Under the pieces are notes generated by a model that made no database searches, was not told where the DNA came from, and saw only the letters and a list, made by a program, of their open reading frames with translations. Shown piece after piece: positions 1 to 11,077 of a stretch of 64,000 nt of DNA (within the stretch, counting starts at the first letter, position 1; each line of letters starts with the position of its first letter). Both the position numbers and the translations under genes were made by a program. This stretch comes from Epithemia pelagica (lineage: Eukaryota > Bacillariophyta > Bacillariophyceae > Surirellales > Surirellaceae): positions 310,001 through 374,000 of the forward strand of contig OX337233.1 in assembly GCA_946965045.2 (NCBI GenBank), given 5' to 3'.

Positions 1-560
1 GTAACCTGGCGGACCAGTGCAAGACGTTTCTCACGAGTCATAGACAAGCCATACAATTGTTGTCTCATCGGTTACGCCATATAATCCGTGCTGCATCGGT
101 TGCTTCGCGAAGCGACGGTTGATCGTTGCAGGTTGAGACGGACAAGCATCAAAAGTCATCTCGAATTCATGATGTGATCCATGATGCGGCGGTACGATTG
201 CTGTAAGGTTGCGCAGTGCATGTTGTGATGGTGGTGGGGTGGAACTTGGTATGGCCCACATCGTCCATTGTCGTCGACCCCGTTGTTCTCCACGCCACAA
301 AACATTCCTAGCGTTTCTACCTAGTATCTTTTACTGTCATAAAGATCGTAGGTACAGGCTATAGTGCACGTCCATGACTAACTCCCAGCGGGAGGTAGTC
401 ATAAGAATTCGTGAATGAGAAGTTAGAACACCAAAAGCACGACACATATGCGACCCGACTCCTCACCCCCGCTGGGGACTACACCGTCGCATCGACCACG
501 ATGACGGCAAGATGAGGACGGCGACGACTTGACCTTATCAATCAATTTCACCAACATGTC
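1..560 (+). repeat. Family B middle fragment followed by family B 5' module, copy 1
   Basis: Bases 1-110 match the middle of the family B copies near 5150-5220 and 40940-41040 (shared stretch around GTGCTGCATCGGTTGCTTCG). From about 125 the sequence switches to the family B upstream module, also found near 3420-4600, 40305-40650 and 55360-55765. That module carries a GC hairpin at 382-394 (CTCCC, loop AGC, GGGAG), an A-rich stretch and a (GAC)-poor version of the repeat that expands at 4521. It ends at a leader ATG at about 556. I see no intact gene. Confidence 0.55.
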
Positions 561-882
561 TCTTCAAGAAGCGATGATTGAGGGGTGAAGAAGTGGAATC
601 TTTGGCTTCTTCCACCAATTGCAAGGCACGGACCAGACGAACCAACTTGTCGGGAGACAAGTGCTTGTTCCATGGCAATTGCGGAAAGACACGCGAATCA
701 ATGCCAGCTTCCAAATACAAAATGGCTTGTTCCACAGCTCGTTTTCCAATTCGATCCCGATCCAGCCAAAGCAGTCCCAACCATTCGGGTGGGAGCGACG
801 GGTCAAAATCGGCTCGTAAAAACAAGCATCGAAAGAGGCTTGCCACCACGGTTACGTCATGCACCCGACACGGGAGAATCAA
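538..882 (-). CDS. Hypothetical protein fragment captured inside a family B copy
   Basis: A 114-codon minus-strand frame whose middle (about 590-845) looks like real coding sequence: helical, with mixed charged and hydrophobic residues such as PEWLGLLWLDRDRIGKRAVE and DKLVRLVRALQLVEEAKDS. Its two ends lie in repeat sequence. The first residues come from the stretch around 850-882, repeated at 62310-62342, and the last from the family B leader. The middle is absent from the other copies. It therefore looks like an exon or gene fragment inserted into a family B unit, not an independent gene. I do not recognise the family. Confidence 0.3.
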   Translation of the reverse strand: MILPCRVHDVTVVASLFRCLFLRADFDPSLPPEWLGLLWLDRDRIGKRAVEQAILYLEAGIDSRVFPQLPWNKHLSPDKLVRLVRALQLVEEAKDSTSSPLNHRFLKRHVGEID

Positions 883-1870
883 CAGGTAAAGAATCGATTA
901 TGGGAAAGGGTCCCATCGCCCTTCCACATCGACCAGACGAAGATTCGCAACACCAACCAGAATCCAACGAAGAAGAACAACAAAAGTTCTTTAAGACTAC
1001 AGCCGAGACATGATCGGCGCCATTCGTGGTCGTGGTTTTGTTGTTGGTACTGCTGAGTTTGGTACGAGGCTTAAATGCGGTAGTGATCGAAGTCCAACAC
1101 TGCTGCTCGACATTGTTATAATCGTGCAACAAGGTTTGGCGGAACTGTCATTGAGGGGCAAGACATCGCGATGGGGAGCAGCTTGTTTCCAGGCATTAGC
1201 ATTCGAACGATGGGGAGCAGCTTGTTTCCAGGCATTAGCATTCGAACGAGCAATAGTGCGACAGGGAATAGCGGTGGTGGAGGTTTCCTGATTCGTTGTC
1301 GTTGTCGTCGCCGCCGTCAATGCTCCGACTTCCAAGATGGAATTGAACACAGCCGGTTCCACGGCAATAGCGCCGTCAGCAGTTTCGTCCAATTTAGGTA
1401 CTTCTTCATTTGTGGCTGCGTTCGTAGTTCGGAAGGTTGTGGGGTGGCAACGACGAGACTCGATTCCGTGTTGCCGTTCGGTCCATTGCGAGCAAATTAC
1501 CGACCTCATGATATAGAATAGTTGCTGTATTGGAGGAAATATCGAACACGTCGGTGCGAAAGATTCCAAAGGATTCGCAATTGTCCTGTCACCCAAAACC
1601 GCCACGAGCATCGAAAGACGGGGTACTGTCCTCTTGCGCAGGCATTAGCCATAGAAGGACCGGACTCCACACAATTAAACGCATGGTCGGAACGAAGATG
1701 ACCGTCCAAATAAGTCGCTGCGCCATGTTGTTTCAGGCACGCAACCATAATCTTCCACAGCATGATAACTCGACTCATTCAACAGCAGAGAGGCATGGTA
1801 CCATGGGCATCTTTACCCAAAGCCTGGCTCCACTCCTGTTTGCGGTGTCATGCCGGATAGTGTAACTTTC
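850..1870. repeat. Family B 3' module, copy 1, with a 39-bp tandem duplication
   Basis: This block recurs upstream of other kelch 3' ends: about 12780-13460, 21120-21900, 37150-37540, 51830-52470 and 62310-63720. It has weak coding character on both strands, and the frames differ between copies. A 39-bp unit is duplicated here (starts at 1169 and 1208) that is single in the other copies. The plus-strand reading around 900-1015 resembles decayed coding sequence. I treat the block as pseudogenic repeat. Confidence 0.6.
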
Positions 1871-2013
1871 GTTTTCTACTAGTACAACGGTGTACATGAT
1901 ATCTCTATAGGTCGCAATGTCACGAAGAAAACAATCCAACTACTGTTTGAGAGTAAAATGATGATGCTATAATTCCACTATTGTTACGACATACATGCAA
2001 TACGTTGCACATT

Positions 2014-3198
2014 TCAAGTTTCATCCTTCCCTTCATCACCACGGTGTGTATCGGGCCTTGCGCGTTTACGAGCTGATGTCGAGGTGGAAAAGTGCGAAAT
2101 GTCAGCATCTCGGATACCCATTCCTTCCCGGAACTGGTACCATTCGTTCTGAGGCTGCTCATAGAGTCGTCGAAAACACCACGTATTCTTGTCCATTAAT
2201 GGGAATGTCGCACAGGTACGATTGTCCAGTCCACCGATCACGGCAACATGATTGGCAACGGTCACCATACTGCAGCACCATCGTTGTTCTTGCAGTCGAC
2301 GAAGATTCCACACGCGGTTGCGAAGCGTATCCAAGACTTGCACACTTAAATTGCCTCGTCCTCCCGCCACCACCAGACAAGATCCCACGGCTACCATTGC
2401 ACAAAAACCTTGAGGGTTGGAAAGCACCGATTCAGAGTGAGTGGTCCAAGCGGACGAGAAGGAAATGACTGTCGTCAAAGAGTCGTCTTTTCTCTCCTCT
2501 GCAAAGTCCAAATACTCCACCGAATCAAGTATTTCGTCACTGTTTCGGCCTCCAACGACAAAGATGCGGTGTCCAACGACTGCGCTGTCTACGTATGATC
2601 GAGGAACAGTCATGGATGGTCCAGCAGTGACAATGTGATTCCTGGTATCAACAATATCCACCGACGACCAATAACGATTGCTGCGTCCACCCATTACAAC
2701 GATGTATCGGTTGTGCACGGCAACAGCACAACATCCCACTCGTCCCGTTGATAATCGACATGTCAATGTCACCCAACTGCATTTACGCGTGCTGCTTATT
2801 GTTAAGGAAGATTGTAGCAAATCATTGGCATCGATTCGTTCAATACAATCCAAAGTTACTCGATTGTATCCTCCCATCACGTACACGCCGCCATTGCAAA
2901 CAACAGCGGCATGTCCAGCACGTGTCTTGTCGATGGATGGTCCTTCTCGCCACTGCTTGTCTGGGTCCGATAGATTCAATACAAGAACGGAATCCGTGGC
3001 ACCTGGGGCTTGTCTGTAACCTCCCAACACGACGACGGTTTGTTCTTGGTTGTTATCGGTAGGATTCAGTACGACCGAAGCATGATAGTAACGCCATCCA
3101 CCCTCAAGAGGAGGCCAGTCCTCGAAATTCCATTCAGGTGACTCGTCTAACAAAACAAGGTCCGACTGCCATGCTTGTTCTCTCAACGTCGTGGGCAT
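2014..3198 (-). CDS. Kelch-repeat protein K1
   Basis: About 394 residues. After a conserved N-terminus (MPTTLREQAWQSD, then PEWNFEDWPPLEGGW) come six kelch repeats, each with hydrophobic strands ending in a glycine pair: VVVLGG, VYVMGG, IVVMGG, IFVVGG, LVVAGG and VAVIGG. This is consistent with a six-bladed beta-propeller, a protein-binding fold. No BTB, F-box or RING domain is visible. The tail carries a basic cluster (ARKRARPDTHRG) that could be a nuclear localisation signal. The start is the ATG shared by all paralogs. The frame stays open upstream to 3366, but that stretch matches the conserved 5' module and is probably 5' UTR. The gene converges on the family B remnant at its 3' side. 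Confidence 0.85.
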   Translation of the reverse strand: MPTTLREQAWQSDLVLLDESPEWNFEDWPPLEGGWRYYHASVVLNPTDNNQEQTVVVLGGYRQAPGATDSVLVLNLSDPDKQWREGPSIDKTRAGHAAVVCNGGVYVMGGYNRVTLDCIERIDANDLLQSSLTISSTRKCSWVTLTCRLSTGRVGCCAVAVHNRYIVVMGGRSNRYWSSVDIVDTRNHIVTAGPSMTVPRSYVDSAVVGHRIFVVGGRNSDEILDSVEYLDFAEERKDDSLTTVISFSSAWTTHSESVLSNPQGFCAMVAVGSCLVVAGGRGNLSVQVLDTLRNRVWNLRRLQEQRWCCSMVTVANHVAVIGGLDNRTCATFPLMDKNTWCFRRLYEQPQNEWYQFREGMGIRDADISHFSTSTSARKRARPDTHRGDEGKDET

Positions 3199-3420
3199 GG
3201 TTCCAAACAATGACTGCAGCGGATTTATGGGGATCGAGACCCTGTCTTGAAAGAGGCACGTAGGTTTGCTCTGTTGTTGTGATTCTGATGGGTGCGGACT
3301 GGAAGCACGACTGACTGCACGAAATGGATGGACCAAAGAGGGGTAGGAGCGTTCGTCACGAGACAAATCGTGACAGTTGCTTCGATCGAGCTGTTGTGGC
3401 TGACACTACTCTTGTTCCAC
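3199..3420 (-). promoter_or_regulatory. Conserved kelch upstream module
   Basis: The sequence directly 5' of the K1 ATG is shared with the upstream regions of K5 (in part), K6 (23225-23400), K7 (39354-39520), K9 (54179-54370) and the PLD-like pseudogene (11078-11250). Landmarks are the stretch read on the plus strand as GACTGCAGCGGATTTATGGG and then GGTGCGGACTGGAAGCACGA. Conservation across otherwise different downstream genes suggests a promoter or 5' UTR. In K7 an in-frame stop interrupts it, which argues against its being coding. Confidence 0.5.
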
Positions 3421-4518
3421 GGTTGACCATTGCATCCTCGTTCGGCGTCTTTTAAGCATCAAAAGTCATCTGGAATTCATGATGCGGCGGTACGATGGTG
3501 GGTTGGAACTTGTACTTGAGATATGGCCGTCCACATTCCACATCGTCCATTGTCGTTGACCCGTTGCTCTCCACGCCACGAAACATTTCTAGCGGTTCGA
3601 ATACCCTTGACTGTTTCTCGTATTGTAGTCTAGTATTAAAGGGGCGGGGTGGAGCCATAGAAACTCCAAATCTTCGTCGGGCGAGAACAGACGGTTTACT
3701 GTAGAGTAAAAAGACCCCCCGGGAAATTTGGAGAGGGGAAAGAACGCTTGCCACATTGCTGGCGTAACTGTAGATAAAAGTTTGGCATATCAATTACTAG
3801 AGTATCTCAATGTCGAAAAAGGGGAATAACGGTGACTTAACCTCCAAAAAAATAAAAGGAGCTAAAAGGGCTAGAAAACAAGGAGGGGTGAAAAAATTGG
3901 CTTGTATCGATGTCACTGACTGTTCTGGGGGCATGCTGTACGACTATCCAGCAAAGAGGTAAATATTTTAAATATGGTGTCGCAGTTCTCCGGGTTTCCA
4001 CTGAAATCCTGGAAAACAAGGATTACCCGGTATTTTTGATTATCTAGCGGTTGTATGACGTAGATATTCCATTCGACTATATGTAACATTGTAACTGAGG
4101 TAATTCCATACGATAAGGAGATTGCGGAAGAAGAAAAGACGGCAAAAATAATGAATGATAGCGATGGGGCGTGGCTACAGAATTCTATTAGTCGTAAGAT
4201 AAGCCAGGTTCTCTGTCAATTTAAACAAACACAAATGATAGATATGTTGCTGGCTTTCTAAGAGAAGATATACTGATGGATTCGAAGCACATACTTCCGG
4301 GTCGAATGATTTCTTCGGGGAACTGCGGACTACGGAGAGACTGCCTCCACCCCGAATTCAAAACATTCGAGGTTCAGGCTTTTTGGTGCAAATCCATAAC
4401 TCTAAGTCGAATCCCCCATCGGGGGTGAGTCACGAGGATTAGTGACTGTGTAGTTTGAACACCAAAAGTACGACATACATGCGACCCGACTCTACTACGT
4501 ACATCGACGACGATGACA

Positions 4519-4571
<53 letters not shown>

Positions 4572-4600
4572 TTGACCTCTCATCGAGCAATTTCACCAAC
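3420..4600 (+). repeat. Family B 5' module, copy 2
   Basis: Partial repeat of the module seen at 125-560, 40305-40650 and 55360-55765, with a longer unrelated stretch at about 3720-4330 in which I see no gene. It contains the hairpin CCCCC-ATC-GGGGG at 4413-4425 and the expanded GAC repeat at 4521-4571, just before the leader ATG at 4601. Confidence 0.5.
4521..4571 (+). repeat. (GAC)17 microsatellite
   Basis: Seventeen uninterrupted GAC triplets, about 30 bp before the family B leader ATG. Paralogous positions hold only short imperfect versions (505-530, 40598-40618 and 55705-55735), so this is a copy-specific expansion. Long single-residue frames here (poly-Asp, poly-Val) are artefacts of the repeat. 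Confidence 0.95.
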
Positions 4601-6230
4601 ATGTCTTTTCCGGAAACGATGGAAGATGACAACAACCATCAAGTGGCCTCGTCCAATCCGTGGCAATTGAATTGCGGTTGCCAAGATTGATCAACACTCA
4701 AGTCACAGATCAAGGAGCGCAAGTCATTCGCGAGAGGTTTTGTATGGACCCTCAAGTTCGAATCGACACTGTGGTGGATGGTGGCTGCTCCGTGCCGTTG
4801 CCGTTCTGATTTCTGGATCCGTGCCACTGCGATAGCCTCGTTGGTCGATGTGGGATTTTACTCGCGGCGCATCAGTATATGTGGGCAACTCAACATTGCG
4901 AACCGGTTGGGTAAATCGCACTATTTCGGGCCTTGTCAAGGATTTGATGCACAAGGGTCACTGTGGCAATTTTGTCATGTCATTTGAATCGACACAGTCT
5001 AAAGCCTTTGTCAACACCCATAACGCTCCTGCGAACGGCACATGGTGCGGTGGCTCACTCGATTTACCAGGCATTACGGCATTCACAACAAACAGGAGAG
5101 CCCGCTCGATTTTTGCAACAACAAGGAAATGGCCGACAATGGTGTCTCATCAGTCATAGACAAGGAAGAGCCATATACTCCGTGCTGCATCGGTTACTTC
5201 GCGAAACCATGGAACCGTTGTTGTAGTCGGAATGGCGGGTTGGTGTGTACCGGCCTATCGACATTCCGTACCAGCTTCAACTGCAACAGCGGATGTTGAT
5301 GACGGCCAATGAAGACGTGGACCAAGTCTCGATTCAATCTCTTATTCTGAAACCACGAATCTCTCTTTCTTCAACGTTGTGTGGATAGTTGTCCGTGGAT
5401 CGTCCTCAGTCAAATCCTCTCCAATCAACTCTGGATGGGAGTTCGGCTTTGGAGACGATTGACAAGGTATCATCATCGACTGCTCGCAATGTCTCTTGGA
5501 TGGTTGGACAACAAAGGTTTTGCCGTTCATACCTGTGCAAGGGATCGTGGCACCATCTCCGATATTCAGTACTGATGGCATGTGTATGCAATCCGTGGTA
5601 GACGCCCGGTTGGTATCCGGCTCGATTACTCAAGCTTGCGTAGGTCCCGATTGGTACGAGGGTTTCATTACCGATGCCCATGCCGATGGAAGGTATAGTC
5701 TCGATATGTGGACAGGGCAAGTCGCTTTGATCCCCCTACCGTGATTGGAGAAACGATTCAAGTACGAGTCATCGATGACAATAATATGGACGAGAGCAAG
5801 AGACCGAAACAGCTACGTGGGTGGATGAAGATTGTCGTGTGATTGCGGTCGAGTGTAGTCGGACACATGGCAAATCGCGACGCCCCTTTTACAGTCCTGA
5901 CACATGGTGGTATACGACAGAGTTTGAGGCCGGTGAGATTTGGAACAAGATTGAATTTGGTGATATTCAGCACGCTGTCAGAGAAAAGAACGAGGCACGT
6001 CCTCTACAGTCATAGTGATTGTAGTTTGTTACTGTTGGAGTCCAGCAAAAAAAAGCGACTTGTGCCAAACCATCTCTTGAATCTGATTGGTAGAGGCTGG
6101 CAAAGCAATTCACACAGTGACAAAAACACTCAACACAAAGCACGTCTCTTTTATGTTCTTTGTCTTTTCGTGAAAGTCACGTTCTGCCGGACGCTGTATT
6201 ACATGATTGCATTTCTACTACAAGGATCCT
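4601..6230 (+). pseudogene. Family B pseudogene, copy 2 (most complete)
   Basis: Decayed coding sequence on the plus strand. A leader (starting MSFPET, then DDNNHQVAS) is followed by a frame from 4848 to 5744 interrupted by three stops (TAG at 5157-5159 and two more before 5480). That frame contains a Tudor/Agenet-like stretch, WYEGFITDAHADGRYSL. A further frame at 5821-6015 (DCRVIAVE, then FGDIQHAVREKNEARPL) is shared with 47911-48020. The pieces recur in the same order at 40648-41701 plus 47916-48120. The function of the original protein is unknown. It converges on the kelch fragment and K2. Confidence 0.45.
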
Positions 6231-6386
6231 GAATAGGTAAGAATGTCATGCAGAGAACAAGACAATGGTTTAAGAGCAAAGTGATTATTCTATAGTTTCG
6301 CCATTGTAGGGCATACATGCAACATGTTGTACATTTTAGGCTTATCCTTCCCTCGTTCATTACGGTGCGTATTGGACGTGCTTCAT

Positions 6387-6665
6387 TTAGATTTTGATGA
6401 TGACGCGGTGCAGCTCACACAGTGGTCGAAAACACCACGAATTCTTGTCCATTAGTGGTACTGTCGCACAGGTAGGATTCTTGTATCCACCAATGGTGGT
6501 AATTTGATCCGCAAGACTCACTCGACAGCAGCGTTCAAGACGATTTCCAAAGGGTGGGAGATTCCACACGCGGGTGCGGTGCGTATCCAAGGTTTCCACA
6601 GTTGAATTGCGTCGTCCCGCCACGACCAGCCAGGATCCCACAGCAATCATTGCACAAGAACATCA
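6387..6665 (-). pseudogene. Kelch C-terminal fragment
   Basis: An 87-codon frame carrying the last two kelch repeats of the family (AVGSWLVVAGRRNSTVETLD, then TIGGYKNPTCATVPLMDKNS) but none of the earlier ones and no basic tail. Upstream, where the rest of the gene should be, lies plus-strand family B sequence. A sister fragment lies at 48270-48590 within the same duplicated block. It is a relic of a partly deleted kelch gene. Confidence 0.7.
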
Positions 6666-6941
6666 TGGACAGGAAAGTGCGAAGTGATCCATGGATGATG
6701 ACTCTGTGTCCTGCAAAGTGCCATGATGCCACCACAAAGTCCCAGATTCTTGTCTCACGACCACGGCAGTGGCTCTTCCACATGTAGAGACAAAAATTTG
6801 GTCTTCCTTCCCCGCCTTTGACAACAAACCAGCACATTCTATCTTGCAACATAATCTTTCAACTTTTGAGTAAACCACTTACTAGCTTCTAGGATTACAA
6901 TCGAACATAGAAAACAAGTCAATGACTTGAGAACAAAACGT

Positions 6942-8273
6942 CTAGTAGGCTTCATCCATCCCTTCATCACCACGGTGAGTATTGGACCTTGCGCGTTTAC
7001 GAGTTGATGTCGATGTAAAGAAGGGTGAGATATCTTCATCTCGGATACCGGCATTTTCAAGAGAATGATACCATCCGTTCGATTGGTGTTCACATAGTCG
7101 ACGAAAACACCACGAATTCCTATCCATTAGTGGCAATGTCGCACAGGAAGTAGTGCGCCATCCACCAATCACGGCAACTTGATTGGCAACAGTCACCATA
7201 CTGCAGCCCCAACGATCTTCTTGCAGTCCAGGAAGATTCCACACGCGGTTGCGGTGCGTGTCCAAGACTTCCACGGTTGAATTGCCTCGTCCACCCGCCA
7301 CCACCAGACAAGATCCCACGGCAACCACTGCACAAGGGCTTCGTCCATTGGAAAGCCTCAACTCCGACTGAGTGGTCCAGGTGGGTGAGAAAGAAATGAA
7401 TGACGAGCCAGTCTGCTCCTTTGTCTCATGATTGTCACAGGGTGTTGCATAGTCCAAGTACTCCACCGAGTCAACATTGCCATGCTCGCCATGGCCTCCA
7501 ACGACAAAGATGCGGTGACCAATAACCGCGCTGGTACAAAATCGTCGTGGAACAGTCATGGATGGTCCCGCAGTAACAGTGTGGTTGTTTGTATCAATAA
7601 TATCGACCGACGACAACGTTCGACCACCGCCATCGCCACCCATTACAAGGATGTATCGGTTGTGAACCGCAACAGCACAACATCCATTTCTTCTCGTCGA
7701 TAATCGACATGTCAATGTCGTCCAACTGCTCTCATGCGTGGTGGTGGTTGTCAAAGATGATCGAAGCAAATCATTGGCATCGATTCGTTCAATACAATCC
7801 AAAGTTACTCGATTGAATCCGCCCATTACGTAAACGCCGCCATTGCACACAACAGCGGCATGTCCAGCACGTGTCTTGTCCATGGATGGTCCTTCTCGCC
7901 ACTGCTTGTCTGGGTCCGATAGATTCAATACAAGAACGGAATCCGTGGCACCTGGGGCTTGTCTGTAACCTCCCAACACGACGACCGTTTGTTCCTTGTT
8001 GTTATCGGGATGATCAATTATGACCGTAGCATGATGCCAGCGCCATTCACCCTCAAGAATTGAGTTGACATAGCCTTGGCCTTGTTTGAATCCTCCCAAC
8101 ACGACGACGGTTTGCTCCTCGTTGTTATCGGTACGATTCAGTACGACGGAAGCATGATAGCAACGCCATCCACCCTCAAGAGAAGGCCAGTCCTCGAAAT
8201 TCCATTCAGGTGTCTCATCGTCTAACAGGACAAGGCCCGACAGCCATGCTTGCTTTTGCAGTGTCGTTGTCAT
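6942..8273 (-). CDS. Kelch-repeat protein K2, with duplicated first blade
   Basis: 443 residues from the family ATG (MTTTLQKQAWLSG), about 45 longer than its paralogs. The extra length is a second copy of the first kelch repeat: a blade ending EQTVVVLGGFKQGQG is followed in frame by another ending EQTVVVLGGYRQAPG. Six further landmarks match K1, and the C-terminus ends in a basic tail (STRKRARSNTHRGDEG). Around 7800-8000 the DNA is almost identical to K1 2840-3050, including the GYRQAPG segment. The 3' third is almost identical to K8. This patchwork suggests unequal exchange or gene conversion. Confidence 0.85.
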   Translation of the reverse strand: MTTTLQKQAWLSGLVLLDDETPEWNFEDWPSLEGGWRCYHASVVLNRTDNNEEQTVVVLGGFKQGQGYVNSILEGEWRWHHATVIIDHPDNNKEQTVVVLGGYRQAPGATDSVLVLNLSDPDKQWREGPSMDKTRAGHAAVVCNGGVYVMGGFNRVTLDCIERIDANDLLRSSLTTTTTHESSWTTLTCRLSTRRNGCCAVAVHNRYILVMGGDGGGRTLSSVDIIDTNNHTVTAGPSMTVPRRFCTSAVIGHRIFVVGGHGEHGNVDSVEYLDYATPCDNHETKEQTGSSFISFSPTWTTQSELRLSNGRSPCAVVAVGSCLVVAGGRGNSTVEVLDTHRNRVWNLPGLQEDRWGCSMVTVANQVAVIGGWRTTSCATLPLMDRNSWCFRRLCEHQSNGWYHSLENAGIRDEDISPFFTSTSTRKRARSNTHRGDEGMDEAY

Positions 8274-9581
8274 GGTGACGGCGCTTTACAACGACGTCTG
8301 CTACAACGTCGACGAGAAATGACAGCGAGCGTTCTTGCGTGTAGAGGAGAGAGAGAGAAGGAAAGTTGTGCCTGTCCTGCGTACGATGGTAAAGGGCAAT
8401 CAATCGCACATAGATTTCATGACAAGCCCCCAAAAGTATCTTTTGTGCTGCATTTATATGATACGACACAAAACAAGGGAGAGCGAGAGATCCCAAATAG
8501 TGATGAAGAGGTCCTTTTGAATGATACATTGGTCCACAGATTGGTAATTCAACATCCACAGATCGACAATCCCTAATTTCCAAGTCATCTCGTCCCACGC
8601 CATTCGTGGAACACCATTCTTTCCTTGGTCCTATACAGTCTGTTCACAACGACAGCAACAACAGAGAGAGTGGTCCTCTCTTGACTCTTCATCCAATGAT
8701 TTGAATGCATCGGGTATATAGTGAAGGAAGCAAGGCCACGACATGATGGACCAGAAGGAACCCATTGTGACGCGCTTCCCGTGTTGCATTAACAGCAGAT
8801 GCCTGCATTCGTCTTCTTTGGACCGCTTTCGAGAATGTCACGTGGCTGTGGTTGGACCGCAAAGGTTGGTCCCTTATGTCATTATTGATACCGACTCCAT
8901 CAATCATCATCTTTATGGGAGAGCCAAATCCGTGTCGTGCCGTCTTCGCCGGTTGTCAGTAATGCTCGCGCATGTCGTCCAATGATTGTGGCAGACGCAT
9001 ATCGCACGGGCTCAAGGGCCTCCGTTCGCCAATGGTGGGTGTCAGGACCGGTGCTACATTTGTCAATGGGTGATGTTGTCATCTCGATTGAAAACCACAA
9101 GAGTTCAAGAAGCAAAAGGTGAACCAGAGGAGTCGTCGCTTCGATGCACCTGGCGTCGAGAACGTACAAGAGTTTTGTGTGTCAGGATATGTCAAATTGC
9201 CGGTGTCAAACCACTAATGACGAAAATACACCGTTGCAACAATAGAGGCCGTTGGAAATTGCAGGATGTGACTGACAGATTCGGGAGTTGCATTCCTGTG
9301 GGTCTATTCCAAAAACATCCAGTTCCGCAATTTCTGAAACAGAGGTGGTAGTACAACGGCAAGAACAGGAACAAGACAATCACAGAGTGGCCTTGCCAAT
9401 GCCAGTGTGTTCTCTGAGATGAAACACCGATCGCGAACATGGATACTGACTGTGAATCCAAGCCTGGTAGTAGCTGCAGCGGCGGCAACATTGCAGTTTG
9501 AGCGTGGCTCGATCGATTCTCTGGTGTTTATTGGCCTGGAGCTTGGTCCATTGTTTGACAGCACCCGACAAGCTCTAAGCA
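8274..9581. other. Region without a supported gene
   Basis: No frame here has convincing coding character. A short minus-strand frame (8900-9169) holds a WD40-like string (LLTTGEDGTTRIW) but has no neighbouring repeats. The kelch upstream module is replaced here: the sequence 5' of K2 differs from that of K1. Confidence 0.4.
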
Positions 9582-10028
9582 ATGTCCTTGTCTATGCAAC
9601 GACGGCAACCAGAATGCTTTTCTTCAGTCAACGTGACGCAAGTGTGCTTTCAGCTTCACGATTACACCAAGCCTTGGTCCGAATCCGCGCAGTCTCTCTT
9701 GGAAACAAGTCTTACTCGTCCAACCTTTGGGTGTTGTACTCCACAACCATACCGTGTCATTGTCATGGGTGGGGATCTGCGGCCACGAGAACAGAATTTT
9801 GGATTCACAAAGGAGTGTCGATGAGCACTACTGTCCCAGTAGTCTGAGGGAAGTTTGGTGGCCGTTCTACCCGAAACTTGTGCACAAGATGCTCTCCATC
9901 AGTCCGTCTTACGACTTGTTCTCTTTGCCCAAAAACATGGGCTGCCGAGAGCCAAGATCTTCTATCTGGGTAATCCGGATCATGACAGGTCCCCTGAACT
10001 CAAACCATTCAGTAACTGTCGAGAATGA
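9582..10028 (+). pseudogene. Interrupted reading frame, unknown protein
   Basis: One plus-strand frame of 149 codons reads as coding sequence apart from two close stops, TGA at 9822-9824 and TAG at 9837-9839. The part before is protein-like (CFQLHDYTKPWSESAQSLLE, then PYRVIVMGGDLRP), as is the part after (GSLVAVLPETCAQDALHQSV, then RAKIFYLGNPDHD). I do not recognise the family. Alternatives are a short intron spanning the stops or chance. Confidence 0.35.
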
Positions 10029-10306
10029 CACCTTGTGCCCATTCACATAAAGAGAGCAACATGCTGTTTTTTTTTTGTTACTTTATGGTACACTACTTTG
10101 AACCACGATATTTAATTCTTCCTAGTTGAGACGAGCGAAAGCCGCAACCTATTATAGGACAATCGGCAACTGCAAAAAGATTGTTCCCAAAACCTGTATA
10201 GTCGACGAGTGTGCCGTGGTGCAGTTTGGAAACTAGGTCACCTGCTCGAATACAATACTCGGCTTAAATCCGCAGAAATCAGGGATTATCAAACTCAAGA
10301 AGATCT

Positions 10307-11077
10307 TTACTTCTGCACTTTCTTTTTCTTGTATGGGTTGCTAACGGCTTTCTGTTGCTGTGGCTCATCCATTGTCGGAATGCTGACCTCCGGTATATCC
10401 AAAGAATTCCAGAACTGGCTGAGCTCGGTTCGCAAGCCTTGGTACTGGAGGAAGGATGGATCAAATAAGACAGCATGCTCGTAGTGTTTCAACCGAGAAG
10501 CTTGGGTATAGTTGTAAGATCCAACCATAGCTCCAGCACTGGTAAGGACCGCTTTGGAATGGAAAAATTCCGAATCGTTGCCGGACAACTTGATGCGGAG
10601 GCGAGCCACAGCGACGCGCCGATGTTCATACTTGCCGACAAAATTCTGCAGACTTTCAATATTCCAGGGAGATGGTCCCAGAACAATGAATATATGTAGA
10701 TTTCAAGCTGTCGGCATCGCATAATGACAGAGCTTATCTATCACAGCAAAGTCCGATAAGAATGGCGCGGATAGAAATACTTCAGAATTCGGCTCGGCCG
10801 CGGCGAGCAAATGAACGAGCGCCACAAAAGGATGGTTCTCATGGGCTATCGACTTGCCTGCTTCTGGGCCAGAGGGGTGGCGGATGCATGTATAAAGCAA
10901 GGTCGGGCGATCATTGGTAACAGCCATCTCACCACTCTGTTTGCCGTCGCCTAGCAGCCATGATTGATCCACAAATTGGTCGTCTCCTTCCCGCACCGTT
11001 TCGCTCTGTCGTTGACGTTCGTACTCAGCGTTGTATTCCCAGTAAGAGGTGTTGAGTTCCAAATTCGAGTCATTCAT
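10307..11077 (-). pseudogene. PLD-like phosphodiesterase, single in-frame stop
   Basis: A 256-codon frame from ATG 11077 to the stop at 10307, broken once by TGA at 10703-10705. Reading continues in the same frame after it (NLHIFIVLGPSPWNIESLQN). Residues about 175-195 form a phospholipase D-type HKD motif, HSKAVLTSAGAMVGSYN, with His, Lys and G-S-x-N present but Ser where the family has Asp. A hydrophobic strand (VFLSAPFLSDFAVIDKL) and a basic end (YKKKKVQK) frame the domain. PLD-like proteins cut phosphodiester bonds in lipids or nucleic acids. The stop and the missing Asp suggest loss of function. The 5' flank is a kelch-type upstream module. Confidence 0.65.

Noticed and set aside
997-1611. 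A 204-codon minus-strand frame and its equivalents at 36935-37540, 51970-52377 and 62317-62817
   Set aside because: The frame is not conserved between copies of the repeat, and the composition is Thr/Ser-rich; I treat it as repeat shadow.
4374-4670. Frames with long runs of Val or Asp
   Set aside because: They are translations of the (GAC)17 microsatellite and have no other coding character.
8900-9169. WD40-like string LLTTGEDGTTRIW
   Set aside because: A single motif with a stop soon after and no neighbouring repeats; it could be chance or a relic.
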